64,000 nucleotides of DNA, from assembly GCF_007827695.1 (NCBI RefSeq), contig NZ_VITA01000010.1, positions 62,001-126,000 on the forward strand, written 5' to 3'. The stretch's first letter is position 1; every line of letters begins with the position of its first letter. The notes under the pieces were generated by a model. The model had not been told where the DNA came from and did no database searches. It saw nothing but the letters and a program-made list of their open reading frames with translations. This stretch comes from Sinorhizobium medicae (GTDB lineage: Bacteria > Pseudomonadota > Alphaproteobacteria > Rhizobiales > Rhizobiaceae). Positions 43,746-52,732 of the stretch are shown in pieces. The position numbers were made by a program, and so were the translations under genes.

Positions 43746-44774
43746 ATGGCCAATGCCGCAGCGACCGTCGCGGGAATGCGGGATGTCCCCGCCGCAATCC
43801 GGATCATGCGCTGGTTCATCCGCCATCCTCCGGCCGTCACCTTCCTTCTGGTCGTCATCCTCTGCATCGTCGTGGGCACGATCAATCCCGGGTTCTGGCA
43901 GGTGTCCAACCTGTTCGATATGGCGCGCTCCACCGTGGTGCGCGGCCTTTTCGCGCTTGGCGTTCTCGTGGTTCTGGCATCCGGCGGGCTCGATGTGTCC
44001 TTTACCGCCATTGCCGCACTCGTGATGTATGTGATCACCATGCTGGTCACGAATTACGCGCCGGATCTGTCCATCTGGCCCATTCTCGGCATCGCCGCCG
44101 CCAGCGGCGCCATCCTCGGCATCTGCAACGGCTTGCTGGTCCACGCATTGCAGGCGCCTTCGCTGATCGTGACGATCGGCACGCAATATGCGATCCGCGG
44201 CTTCCTGCTGACGTTCATCGGAACCGCGCTGTTCATGAACATTCCCGAGTCCATGGACGCGTTCGGGAAGCTTGCGCTTCTGCGATATGAAGGAGCGAAT
44301 GGTGCGGTTGCGACATTGCCGGCCTATTTCCTCGTTCTGGTCGTCGCCGCATCCGTCACCTGGTACATCCTCAACCGCACCCTGATCGGTCGGGCGCTCT
44401 ATGCGGTGGGGGGAAACGCCGGCATCGCCTCGCGGCTCGGATACAATCTGCGCACCGTGCATGTGTTCGTCTTCGCCTATGCAGGCCTACTGGCTGGAAT
44501 TGCTGGCATCATGCACGTTTCGAGCAATCGCCTCGCAAATCCGTTCGATCTGGCGGGGTCGGAACTGGACGTCATCGCTGCGGTCATCCTCGGTGGCGCG
44601 CGCATAACCGGGGGCTCGGGTACGGTGCTTGGAACGTTGCTCGGCGTGTTGCTAATCACGCTCGTCAACAACGTGCTGATCCTCGTCGGCATCCCAAGCA
44701 CCCTTCAACTCGCGATCATAGGGCTCTTCATTTTGGCAGCCGGTGCCATGTTCTCCATCAGGCCGAAAAGCTGA
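43746..44774 (+). CDS. Ribose-type ABC transporter permease 2
   Basis: A 342-residue RbsC-family permease with about 8-10 membrane segments and motifs VLVVLASGGLDVSFTAIAAL and GGNAGIASRLGYNLR, then the late GGARITGGSGTVLGTLLGVLLI. It lies one base after the ATPase stop. With permease 1 it should form a heterodimeric channel. The operon ends here; the next gene is convergent. Confidence 0.9.
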   Translation: MANAAATVAGMRDVPAAIRIMRWFIRHPPAVTFLLVVILCIVVGTINPGFWQVSNLFDMARSTVVRGLFALGVLVVLASGGLDVSFTAIAALVMYVITMLVTNYAPDLSIWPILGIAAASGAILGICNGLLVHALQAPSLIVTIGTQYAIRGFLLTFIGTALFMNIPESMDAFGKLALLRYEGANGAVATLPAYFLVLVVAASVTWYILNRTLIGRALYAVGGNAGIASRLGYNLRTVHVFVFAYAGLLAGIAGIMHVSSNRLANPFDLAGSELDVIAAVILGGARITGGSGTVLGTLLGVLLITLVNNVLILVGIPSTLQLAIIGLFILAAGAMFSIRPKS

Positions 44775-44790
44775 GAACTGACCGGCAGCG

Positions 44791-46005
44791 TCACGGACGG
44801 GCGTCCAGCCATGCCTTCACGCCCCGCGCGGCCGCGCGACCCGTGGCAAAGCAAGCTGTAAGGAGATAGCCGCCCGTTGGCGCTTCCCAGTCGAGCATCT
44901 CGCCGGCGACGAAGAGGCCGGGTACGGCCTTCACCATATAGCGTTCATCGACGCCGTCCAGGCGGACACCGCCGGCCGACGAGATCGCCTCCGCGATCGG
45001 CCGCGCCGCAAGCACTGGAACGGGCAAGGCCTTGATAAGTGCAGCAAGTTGCTCCGGAGCTATCCTGGTTGCCTCCTGCGAGAGCTCGCGCAGCAATGCC
45101 GCCTTCACACCGTCGAGCCCGGCGCCCTTACGCAGGCGGTTGGAGAGGCTCGCCTTGCGATCCTGCCGGGCGAGATCCCGCGCGAGCCTTTCGGCCGTTC
45201 TGCCTGGCGCAAGGTCGAGCATGAGGGAGGCTTTTCCGTCCTGCTCCAGCCGGTCGCGCAGGCAAGCCGCGTGGGCATAGACGAGGCTGCCTTCGATGCC
45301 GTGGCGGCTCATCACGAATTCACCCGGGATGGTCCCGGCGCCGGATGTGGCGGTAACTGCTTTCAGCGCCTGACCGGCAAAACGCTCACGGAAGGCCCCG
45401 CTCCATGCGACGTCGAACCCGCAATTGGCGGGGCGGAGATCCCTGATCGGTACGCCTCTTGCCCGCAGCAGGGGCACCCAGGCAGCGTCGGATCCGAGCC
45501 GGGGCCAACTCGCGCCGCCGAGCGCCATGAGAGCCGCGTCGCAACGCACGAGCGTCCTGCCCTCCGGCGTGTCGAAAACATAACCGTCCTCGGCAAAGCC
45601 CGACCAGCGATGGCGGGTGAGGAGCCGGACGCCTTGCGCCTCCAGCCGCCGAAGCCATGCGCGCAGCAGCGGCGAAGCCTTCATGGCTCTCGGAAAGACG
45701 CGCCCGGAGGAGCCGACAAACGTTTCCGCGCCAAGTTCATCCGCCCAGGCGCGAACGTCTTTCGGAGCAAAAGCGTCGAGCGCCGGTTGCAGCCTTGCGG
45801 ACGCATCGGCGAACCGCTGCATAAAAGCCTTGCTGTGTTCGGAGTGCGTGATGTTGAGGCCGGACTTGCCCGCGAGCAGGAATTTGCGCGCCGCGCTCGG
45901 CATCGCCTCGTAGATCGTCACCGCGTGGCCGGAGCGTGACAGGATTTCCGCCGCCATCAGGCCGGCGGGGCCGCCGCCGATAATCGCAATTTCACTACTC
46001 TGCAT
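44791..46005 (-). CDS. HI0933-family FAD-dependent oxidoreductase
   Basis: A 404-residue flavoprotein with the N-terminal FAD motif IIGGGPAGLMAAEIL and the family stretch KFLLAGKSGLNITHSE, then ALGGASWPRLGSDAAW and the C-terminal second FAD-contact GLFVAGEMLDWEAPTGGYLLTAC. This is the BaiN/HI0933 group (TIGR03862-like). The physiological substrate is unknown. It is convergent with the sugar importer and separate from the TRAP operon that follows, so context is not informative. Confidence 0.88.
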   Translation of the reverse strand: MQSSEIAIIGGGPAGLMAAEILSRSGHAVTIYEAMPSAARKFLLAGKSGLNITHSEHSKAFMQRFADASARLQPALDAFAPKDVRAWADELGAETFVGSSGRVFPRAMKASPLLRAWLRRLEAQGVRLLTRHRWSGFAEDGYVFDTPEGRTLVRCDAALMALGGASWPRLGSDAAWVPLLRARGVPIRDLRPANCGFDVAWSGAFRERFAGQALKAVTATSGAGTIPGEFVMSRHGIEGSLVYAHAACLRDRLEQDGKASLMLDLAPGRTAERLARDLARQDRKASLSNRLRKGAGLDGVKAALLRELSQEATRIAPEQLAALIKALPVPVLAARPIAEAISSAGGVRLDGVDERYMVKAVPGLFVAGEMLDWEAPTGGYLLTACFATGRAAARGVKAWLDARP

Positions 46006-46019
46006 CCGCTACGTCCAAT

Positions 46020-46051
46020 GATCACGGGCACTCTTGATCACGGGCACTCTT
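46020..46051. repeat. Two tandem 16-bp repeats
   Basis: The unit GATCACGGGCACTCTT occurs twice in direct succession, 14 bp upstream of the flavoprotein start. The repeat is exact and probably arose by slippage; it lies where it could affect the flavoprotein promoter. Confidence 0.85.
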
Positions 46052-46087
46052 GGCGCGTGCGACGATAAGGTGCAAGCAGATAAAATA

Positions 46088-46117
46088 CAGCCGGCCACGG
46101 AGAGCCGTAGCCGGCTG
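46088..46117 (-). terminator. Rho-independent terminator of the TRAP operon
   Basis: CAGCCGGC-c-ACGG paired with CCGT-a-GCCGGCTG around an AGAG loop. Read leftward it is followed by the T-rich stretch TATTTTATCT. It sits 21 bp after the stop of the DctP-type receptor gene, the last gene of the leftward TRAP operon. Confidence 0.75.
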
Positions 46118-46137
46118 GCGCTGAACTGATCGAAAAG

Positions 46138-47133
46138 TCAGAGGGTTGCGCCGACTTTGCGCAACTCGGCGAGAACCGGTGCCTTCGGCAGCCAGATCTT
46201 GTCGTATTCAGCGATGATGCGGCTGGCGTCGGCGACGGTGATATCCTTGATCGGAATGCCTGCCCCGGCAAATTTTTCGAGGAGCGCCGGCTCGTTGGCG
46301 ACCGTTGCATCGATCTGTTCATCAAGGGCTGCCTTGGTGAGACGCGTGATGATTTCGCGGTCGGCGGCGGAAAGGGTCTGCCAGGCGCGGCCCGAGGCAA
46401 GCGCGACGCAGGGCATGAAGATGGCATTCATCTTCAGCATGGTCTTCGAAACCTTGTCGAAGCGCTGGTTCCAGGAGAAGTCGAGGTCCGCCTCCAGACC
46501 GTCCACCTGGCCGTTCGACATAGCGTCGAAAACCGCAGGTGTCGGGATGGGCGTCGGTGCGGCGCCGAGGAGCTGGTAGAAATCCCGGTAGGCCGGCGTC
46601 GTATTGATGCGCAACTTCATACCGTTGATGTCGTCAAGGCCGGCGATCTCCCTGGCCGAGAAGACGACGCGCATGGTGGTTATGCCCCATGCAAGGCCGA
46701 CCGTGCCGGTCTCGGCCGGCAGAACATCGAGGAGCTTCATAGCGAGCGGCTCGCGTACGAGTTTTGCGACCTTGGCGGTCGAATCCACCACCCAGGGCGC
46801 GTTGATCGCGGCGATCGCCGGAATGCGCGAGCCGAGTTCGGCGGTCATGATCCAGCCGAGATCGAGCGCGCCGCTCTGCATCTGCTGCAGCATGGCCGCT
46901 TCGTTTCCGAGCTGGCCGGCGGGGAAGACCGAGAGCGAAAGGCGGCCGTTCGTTTCAGCCTTGAGACCTTCACCCACCTTGAGAGCGGCGTTGTTCCACG
47001 GGTGCCCGGGCGGCGTGACGATACCAAGGCGAAGCGTACGCGTTTCCTGTGCGCGAACGAGCGATGGCGTAGCGAGCGAGAGTGCTGTGCCGGCGGCGAT
47101 GCCGCCAAGGAAAGTTCTGCGGGAAACTGTCAT
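46138..47133 (-). CDS. DctP-type TRAP solute-binding protein with Tat signal
   Basis: A 331-residue receptor that starts MTVSRRTFLGGIAAG, a twin-arginine signal, with cleavage near SLVRAQE. A GAGGATC ribosome site supports ATG 47133 over the upstream extension. DctP hallmarks include the arginine in NGMKLRINTTP and the GQVDGLEADLDFSW region. Ligand is probably a carboxylate. It is the last gene of dctQ-dctM-dctP, an order opposite to the sia cluster. Confidence 0.9.
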   Translation of the reverse strand: MTVSRRTFLGGIAAGTALSLATPSLVRAQETRTLRLGIVTPPGHPWNNAALKVGEGLKAETNGRLSLSVFPAGQLGNEAAMLQQMQSGALDLGWIMTAELGSRIPAIAAINAPWVVDSTAKVAKLVREPLAMKLLDVLPAETGTVGLAWGITTMRVVFSAREIAGLDDINGMKLRINTTPAYRDFYQLLGAAPTPIPTPAVFDAMSNGQVDGLEADLDFSWNQRFDKVSKTMLKMNAIFMPCVALASGRAWQTLSAADREIITRLTKAALDEQIDATVANEPALLEKFAGAGIPIKDITVADASRIIAEYDKIWLPKAPVLAELRKVGATL

Positions 47134-47162
47134 GGAAGATCCTCTGGTTGGTTCGTTTTGAT

Positions 47163-48428
47163 TTACCGGACGAAGAAGGTGGAAAGTGACGGAATGAGCG
47201 AGAGAAGCACGAGCATTAGGCAGGAAACGAAGAAGAACGGCAGTGTGACCAGGAACATCTTGCCGGGCTTGGCACCGGTGACCGCTGCGGCGACGAAGAA
47301 GCAAAGTCCGACGGGCGGCGAGAGGAAGCCGAGAACGAGGTTGACGACGACGACGACGCCGAAATGGATGGGGTCGATGCCGTAAACCTCGGTGGCGATC
47401 GGCAGGAGGATGGGCACCGTCATGATGAGACCGGGCGCGCCGTCGATCACCGTGCCGATGATGAGCAGGATGATATTGACGAGCAGCATGAAGGTGACCG
47501 GATCCGATGCGACGGTCTGGACCCAGCCGGCTACCTGCTGCGGCACCATTCCGTAGACGAGTACCCAGGAAAAGACCGCGGCCGCCGCCACGAGGAAGAG
47601 GACCACCGCCGAGTAGATGCCGGCCCGCAGCATCATCCGCGGAAGGTCGGCGAATCTGAGTTCGCCGATCCAGAAGCGGCCGACGAGCACTGCTGCGACC
47701 GCTCCGACCGCAGCGGCCTCCGTCGCATTGGCAAGGCCGGACAGAACGGAGCCGACGATGACGAAGGGTATGAGAAGCGTCGGCAACGCGTCCAGCACGA
47801 TCCGGACACGATCCTTGAGCTTCATACGTTCGCCGCGCGGATAGTTGTAGACGAGTCCCATCGCCGCGATGACGAGGCAGAATGCTACCGTCAGCAGGAC
47901 GCCGGGCACAATTCCGGCGGCCAGCATATCGCTGACCGGAACCTGCGCCAGCACGCTGTAGACGACGAACATGATGGACGGGGGAATGATGGGGCCGAGC
48001 ATGCCCGCATAGGCCGTAATTCCGGCGGCGAAGGTCTTGTCATAGCCCTTCTTTTCCATCTCCGGCACCATCATCTGCGCCATGACCGCGACCTGCGCCG
48101 TCGCCGAACCGAGAATGGAGGCAACGAACATGTTCGCCAGCAGGTTGACATAGGCGAGGCCGCCGCGCATGGCGCCGACAAAAGCCATGGTCATGTCGAT
48201 TATACGGCGCGTGATTCCGCCACCGTTCATGATCTCGCCGATCAGCACGAAGAGCGGAATGGAAATCAGGCCGTAATTGTCGACGCCGCCGAAAAGTTGC
48301 GTCGGAAAGCTCTGGAAGAGCAGGGGATTCCCAGATGCCAAAATGTAGACGATGCTGCCGAGGCAAAGGCAGACCCCTATCGGAACGCCGACGAGCATGA
48401 AGGCAAGGAAGGCGGCGGTGGTGAGCAT
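47163..48428 (-). CDS. TRAP transporter large permease (DctM)
   Basis: A 421-residue DctM protein with about 12 membrane segments; motifs ISIPLFVLIGEIMNGGGITRR, NMFVASILGSATAQVAVMAQMMVPEM and LGPIIPPSIMFVVYSV. It starts at ATG 48428, which shares one base with the dctQ stop; the longer upstream frame overlaps dctQ and is rejected. The receptor gene follows after 29 bp. Confidence 0.9.
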   Translation of the reverse strand: MLTTAAFLAFMLVGVPIGVCLCLGSIVYILASGNPLLFQSFPTQLFGGVDNYGLISIPLFVLIGEIMNGGGITRRIIDMTMAFVGAMRGGLAYVNLLANMFVASILGSATAQVAVMAQMMVPEMEKKGYDKTFAAGITAYAGMLGPIIPPSIMFVVYSVLAQVPVSDMLAAGIVPGVLLTVAFCLVIAAMGLVYNYPRGERMKLKDRVRIVLDALPTLLIPFVIVGSVLSGLANATEAAAVGAVAAVLVGRFWIGELRFADLPRMMLRAGIYSAVVLFLVAAAAVFSWVLVYGMVPQQVAGWVQTVASDPVTFMLLVNIILLIIGTVIDGAPGLIMTVPILLPIATEVYGIDPIHFGVVVVVNLVLGFLSPPVGLCFFVAAAVTGAKPGKMFLVTLPFFFVSCLMLVLLSLIPSLSTFFVR

Positions 48429-49033
48429 CAGTTCACTCCCTCGGCGCTGGAGAGTTCGCGTCGCTTTTGCTGCGGCGACAGACCGAGGTCTTCGACGAGA
48501 TTGGCGGCGCAGTGAACCGTCATGGTGACGGCGAAGAGGGGGATGACGAGGCTGATCGCCCAGATAGGCCAGTTCAGCGTCTGGCTGCGCTCGGTATAGA
48601 GGAAATTGAAGCTCTCGGCGGCGAAAGCTTTCGTATCGAAGCCGGCGCGGAAAATTCCGACCGGGTCCATCCACAGCCAGCAGAAGGCTGCGAGCGCCAG
48701 TGCAAACAGGAGGACGAGCAGTGTCGAACCCGCCCTCATCCAGCGCGCAGCAGCAGGCGGCAGGTAATCCGTCAGCAGCGTCACGGAAAAATCGAGCCTG
48801 AGGCGCGTCAGCGCCGAGCCTCCGATGAAGGCGAGCCAAACCATGGCATATACGGCCGATTCATCGACCCAGTAGAGCGGGTGTCCGCTGTAGCGGGTCA
48901 CGACATTGAGCAGGATGAGTGCGAGAAGCACGCCCATCAGGCCGGCGACTACGAGCTTCTCGAGCGAGAGCAAAGCTTCGGAGAGTGCGATGATGGCGCG
49001 CGCATAAAGCGGCGGCTCAACTGACTGGTTCAT
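48428..49033 (-). CDS. TRAP transporter small permease (DctQ)
   Basis: A 201-residue four-segment membrane protein with the DctQ pattern VVTRYSGHPLYWVDESAVYAMVWLAFIGGSALTRLRLDFSV reduced to its core YWVDESAVYAMVWLAF. It is the first gene of the leftward TRAP operon and lies opposite a GntR regulator. A GGGAGCAG ribosome site precedes the ATG. The loop between segments 3 and 4 is longer than in the other DctQ of this window. Confidence 0.88.
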   Translation of the reverse strand: MNQSVEPPLYARAIIALSEALLSLEKLVVAGLMGVLLALILLNVVTRYSGHPLYWVDESAVYAMVWLAFIGGSALTRLRLDFSVTLLTDYLPPAAARWMRAGSTLLVLLFALALAAFCWLWMDPVGIFRAGFDTKAFAAESFNFLYTERSQTLNWPIWAISLVIPLFAVTMTVHCAANLVEDLGLSPQQKRRELSSAEGVN

Positions 49034-49051
49034 GGACTGCTCCCTGGTTTC

Positions 49052-49073
49052 TGTATAAAGTAGATTTTATACA
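49052..49073. promoter_or_regulatory. Probable GntR operator overlapping leftward promoter
   Basis: Perfect 8-bp inverted arms TGTATAAA and TTTATACA with a 6-bp spacer, between divergent dctQ and gntR. On the minus strand a TTGACT box (49086-49081) and, 18 bases later, TACTTT (49062-49057) form a promoter candidate. Its -10 and part of its spacer are covered by the repeat, as expected for repression. Confidence 0.65.
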
Positions 49074-49121
49074 TTCTGCGAGTCAATATCATTTCTGACG
49101 GTCTTCCTGTAGCGAGCGTTC

Positions 49122-49811
49122 ATGGCCTCACATCTGAAACATCGCACCCTCTCAGGCGCACTCATCGAGGAAATACGGCAGGCGATCCTGTCGGGCCGAT
49201 ACCCGGCCGGCAGTCAATTGCGCCAGGATGCGCTGGCTGAAACCTATGGCGTCAGCCGCATTCCCGTGCGCGAGGTTCTCTTTCAACTCGAGGCTGAAGG
49301 TCTGGTCAGGATCGTGCCGCAGAAGGGAGCCATCGTCTCCGAACTGTCGCTTGCCGAAATCGACGACGTCTTCGAACTGCGCGCTCTCCTCGAACCGCGG
49401 CTCCTGCGAAAATCGGCGCCTCTTCTCGACGGCGACGATTTTGCGCGCCTGGACGAGGCTCAGAACCGCTTTCTTAAAGCCACGACGGCGGGCGAAATTG
49501 ATTCATACGGTCAGCTCAATGCCGAACTGCACATGGTACTGTACCGGCGTGCCGACATGCCGCGAACGCAGCAGATCGTCGCCTCGCTGCTACAGACGAG
49601 CGACCGTTACACGCGCGTCCAGCTATCGAGCGTCGCAGCGATGACCCGGGCGATGGAAGAACATGCCGAGCTGATCCGCCTTTGCCGGGCAGGCGCCTTC
49701 GAAGAGGCGTCCGCTTTCCTGGTTTTCCACCTCAAGGCAGTCCACGAAGACCTGCTGTTCCGGCTGAACGGTCGCGAGGATGCCCCGGCGATGGAGGGTG
49801 GAGCAGGATGA
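49122..49811 (+). CDS. GntR/FCD-family transcriptional regulator
   Basis: A 229-residue regulator with an N-terminal winged HTH (residues about 5-70, SQLRQDALAETYGVSRIPVREVLFQL) and a C-terminal FCD ligand-binding domain. It is divergent from the DctQMP importer and very probably represses it in the absence of substrate, through the inverted repeat at 49052-49073. FCD regulators usually sense carboxylic acids. Its ATG has only a weak ribosome site. Confidence 0.9.
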   Translation: MASHLKHRTLSGALIEEIRQAILSGRYPAGSQLRQDALAETYGVSRIPVREVLFQLEAEGLVRIVPQKGAIVSELSLAEIDDVFELRALLEPRLLRKSAPLLDGDDFARLDEAQNRFLKATTAGEIDSYGQLNAELHMVLYRRADMPRTQQIVASLLQTSDRYTRVQLSSVAAMTRAMEEHAELIRLCRAGAFEEASAFLVFHLKAVHEDLLFRLNGREDAPAMEGGAG

Positions 49812-49875
49812 GGAAAAGTGTGCACGATTTTCCGGCCGCTTCCGCCTCTCGACCACTGTGACCCATAGCTCCGGT

Positions 49876-50898
49876 CTACTGCGCGGCCTCGGCCGCCGGG
49901 CCTGTCGATTCGCGTAAAATGAGTTCGACAGGCCAGAGTTCGTGAATTTCCGAGGCCGGCCGGCCGGCGAGCAGCTGAAGGGTTAGGTCGGCGAGGCGAG
50001 CGCCGGCAGCGCGCAGGGACGAACGGCTGGTCGAGAGAGACGGGGCCATGTTGTCGGCCGTGAGGTAGGGAAAGACGTCGTCATGGGCGATTACCGAGAT
50101 GTCGCGCCCGACGACGAGGTCTAAGGAACGTACGGCCCGGTAGACACCGAGTGCCGTCATCATCGAGCCGGCGACGAAGGCTGTCGGACGGGGGGATTGC
50201 TCGAGGAGCGAACGGGCGAAGCGGAAGCCGATCTCGTCGGTGAACTGGCCGTGTGCGACAAGGCGTGGATCGAAGGGAATCCCACGCTGCTCCAACGCCT
50301 CACGGTAGCCCTTATCCCGGTGAAGCGTGAAGGTGAGACCGTCGCGGCCGTTGATCAGTGCGATGCGTCTGTGTCCGAGATCGAGCAGATGCGAGGTGGC
50401 GCGGCGTATGGCGCCTTCATTATCGATATCGAGCCAGGCATGCGGCACATTGGTCTCCGAACGGCCATGCACCAGAAAGGGAATGCCGAGCTTGTGGAGC
50501 AGCAGGATTCGCTCGTCGTTCGGTTTCGGCGAATGGACGATGACGGCGTCAACCCGTCCGCTGGTCGCCAGGCGGCTATAGAGCTGGATCTCGGCTTTCG
50601 TGTCCTGAACCGCAACGGGGCTCACGAGAATGTCGATATCCTCGCTGTCCAGCCGTTCGGCCATGCCGCTCATGAATTCGCAGAACTGGAATTCGTTGCG
50701 GCCCATCACGACGCCGATCGCCCCGGCGCGGCCCGTGACGAGGCGCACCGCGTTGATATTCGGCCGGTATCCCAGCCGCACGGCCTCCTCGGCAACGCGC
50801 TTACGGGTCTTCTCGCTGACTTCCGGATAGCCGCTCAGAGCACGGCTTACCGTCGTTGGAGAGAGCCCCAACTGTTTGGCGAATTCCTTGAGCTTCAC
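49876..50898 (-). CDS. thuR: LacI-family regulator of the thu operon
   Basis: A 340-residue LacI/GalR regulator with an HTH at residues 1-22 (MKLKEFAKQLGLSPTTVSRA) and an effector domain. It is divergent from the trehalose/maltose importer genes, the position of ThuR in S. meliloti, so assignment rests on gene order together with family. It should respond to trehalose, maltose, sucrose or a derivative. The 474-bp gap to thuE contains a CG-centred half-palindrome (51119-51128) that might be its operator. A better site was not found by eye. Confidence 0.85.
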   Translation of the reverse strand: MKLKEFAKQLGLSPTTVSRALSGYPEVSEKTRKRVAEEAVRLGYRPNINAVRLVTGRAGAIGVVMGRNEFQFCEFMSGMAERLDSEDIDILVSPVAVQDTKAEIQLYSRLATSGRVDAVIVHSPKPNDERILLLHKLGIPFLVHGRSETNVPHAWLDIDNEGAIRRATSHLLDLGHRRIALINGRDGLTFTLHRDKGYREALEQRGIPFDPRLVAHGQFTDEIGFRFARSLLEQSPRPTAFVAGSMMTALGVYRAVRSLDLVVGRDISVIAHDDVFPYLTADNMAPSLSTSRSSLRAAGARLADLTLQLLAGRPASEIHELWPVELILRESTGPAAEAAQ

Positions 50899-51372
50899 TG
50901 TTCTTTCCCTGGGCCCCTTCTGCGCGTCGCCCGGCGTTGCTTCCGAAGCAAGTCACGCAGCAATCCGAGATGCCGCATACGCCCTTCCTTTGGCATCGAG
51001 TCGATGCGCAGCGCTGCGGACACCAGCGCGGAACTATAGCGGGTTCGCCGACGGCCACAATCCATGCATCGCTTCGGCGGACGGGCGGGCGCGATCGAGA
51101 TAGCTGGCATCATGAACCAAATCGTTTTAAATTCCTGTGGATGACTTTTTCCAAGTCGCCTTGCCGAGCGAAACCGGTTGCCGATCAAGTGCGACGGCTT
51201 TGAGTATAACTACTGGAATATAAATAGAAAAGTTCGAGATGGCTATTCCGATTACTTCCGATGCAACCGTATCTTGACAGTCCATTTGGGTTCTGACAGC
51301 TTCTGCGCACCCAAACCGTTTTCGATTTTTTCGAGGAGCATGCGAAACCGGAGGGGAGTTTTGGAGGGACCA
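50899..51372. other. 474-bp control region between thuR and thuE
   Basis: No gene recognised. It contains an imperfect LacI-type core AAATCGTTTT (51119-51128), a TTGACA box at 51274-51279 without a clear -10, an AT-rich stretch at about 51200-51240, and the thuE ribosome site TTGGAGGGA just before 51373. The long leader may carry further regulation. Confidence 0.5.
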
Positions 51373-52644
51373 ATGGACGTGAAGCCTTTTATCAGGACGC
51401 TGATTTCCTGTGCCGCTATCGTCGGTGCAATCGATGTTGCTGCCGCCGCCGAATTGTCGATGGCGGCCAATTCGACCGGTAAGAATCTGAGCTTTCTGCG
51501 CGAGCAGATCGCCAGGTTCGAGAAGGAGACGGGCCATAAGGTCAATCTGGTGACGATGCCGGCGTCGAGCAGCGAGCAGTTCAGCCAATACCGGCTCTGG
51601 CTCGCGGCCGGCAACAAGGACGTCGACGTCTACCAGACGGATGTCATCTGGGCTCCACAGCTCGCCGAGCAGTTCGTAGACCTGACCGAGGCCACGAAGG
51701 ACGTCGTCGCCGACCATTTCCCCTCGATCATTCAGTCACAGACCGTCAACGGCAAGTTGGTGGCCTTGCCCTTCTATACCGATGCGCCGGCGCTCTATTA
51801 CCGCAAGGACCTGCTCGACAAATACGGCAAGGCGCCGCCGAAGACCTGGGATGAAATGGCAGCGACGGCCAAGGAAATTCAGGAAAAGGAGCGTGCTGCC
51901 GGCAATGCCGATATCTGGGGCTTCGTTTTCCAGGGCAATGCCTATGAAGGGCTCACCTGCAACGCACTCGAGTGGATCAAGTCCTCGGGCGGTGGCCAGA
52001 TCGTCGAGCCCGATGGCACGATCTCCGTCAATAATGAGAAGGCGGCCGCGGCCGTGGAACGTGTCAAGGAATGGATCGGCACGATCGCGCCCAAGGGCGT
52101 GCTTGCCTATCAGGAAGAGGAATCGCGCGGGGTCTGGCAGACCGGCAATGCGGTCTTCATGCGTAACTGGCCCTATGCCTATGCGCTCGGTAACGGCGAC
52201 GACAGTGCCGTCAAGGGCAAATTCGAAGTGGCCCCGTTGCCGGCCGCCGCCGATGGCGAGAAGCCATCTTCCACCCTCGGTGGATGGAATCTCGCGGTCT
52301 CGAAATATTCCGACGAGCAGGAGGCGGCGATTGCGTTTGTCAAATTCCTCGGGTCAGCCGAGACGCAGAAGGTGCGCGCGATCGAGCTCTCGAACCTGCC
52401 GACGATCGCTGCACTTTACGATGATCCGGAAATCGCGGCCGCTCAGCCGTTCATGCCGCACTGGAAGCCTATCTTCGAGAGCGCCGTGCCGCGCCCCTCG
52501 GCAGTGGCCAAGGTGAAGTATAACGAGGTTTCGTCCAAGTTCTGGAGCGCCGTGCACAACACGCTTTCGGGCAACGGAACGGCCGCGGAGAACCTGGAAC
52601 TTCTCGAAGTCGAACTGACCGAACTCAAGGGTGACTCCTGGTAA
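51373..52644 (+). CDS. thuE: Trehalose/maltose ABC transporter substrate-binding protein
   Basis: A 423-residue CUT1-type sugar receptor with a signal peptide of about 26 residues (ending VAAAAE), starting at ATG 51373 behind TTGGAGGGA. The order binding protein, two permeases, ATPase, ThuA, ThuB matches thuEFGKAB of S. meliloti, where the system takes up trehalose, maltose and sucrose. An in-frame extension to 51178 is rejected for lack of a signal sequence. A 12-bp perfect hairpin follows the stop. Confidence 0.92.
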   Translation: MDVKPFIRTLISCAAIVGAIDVAAAAELSMAANSTGKNLSFLREQIARFEKETGHKVNLVTMPASSSEQFSQYRLWLAAGNKDVDVYQTDVIWAPQLAEQFVDLTEATKDVVADHFPSIIQSQTVNGKLVALPFYTDAPALYYRKDLLDKYGKAPPKTWDEMAATAKEIQEKERAAGNADIWGFVFQGNAYEGLTCNALEWIKSSGGGQIVEPDGTISVNNEKAAAAVERVKEWIGTIAPKGVLAYQEEESRGVWQTGNAVFMRNWPYAYALGNGDDSAVKGKFEVAPLPAAADGEKPSSTLGGWNLAVSKYSDEQEAAIAFVKFLGSAETQKVRAIELSNLPTIAALYDDPEIAAAQPFMPHWKPIFESAVPRPSAVAKVKYNEVSSKFWSAVHNTLSGNGTAAENLELLEVELTELKGDSW

Positions 52645-52655
52645 GAATCCGCAGC

Positions 52656-52682
52656 GCCCGGATGGCACCCTGCCATCCGGGC
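52656..52682 (+). promoter_or_regulatory. Perfect hairpin after thuE
   Basis: A 12-bp perfect stem (GCCCGGATGGCA/TGCCATCCGGGC) with a CCC loop begins 11 bp after the thuE stop and ends 50 bp before thuF. There is no T-run. It probably raises thuE relative to thuFGK by stabilising the upstream message or by partial termination. Confidence 0.7.
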
Positions 52683-52732
52683 CAAGGTCAACGGCGCGGG
52701 CGAGGGCCTGCGCCAATCGGTAGGTTCACGTC

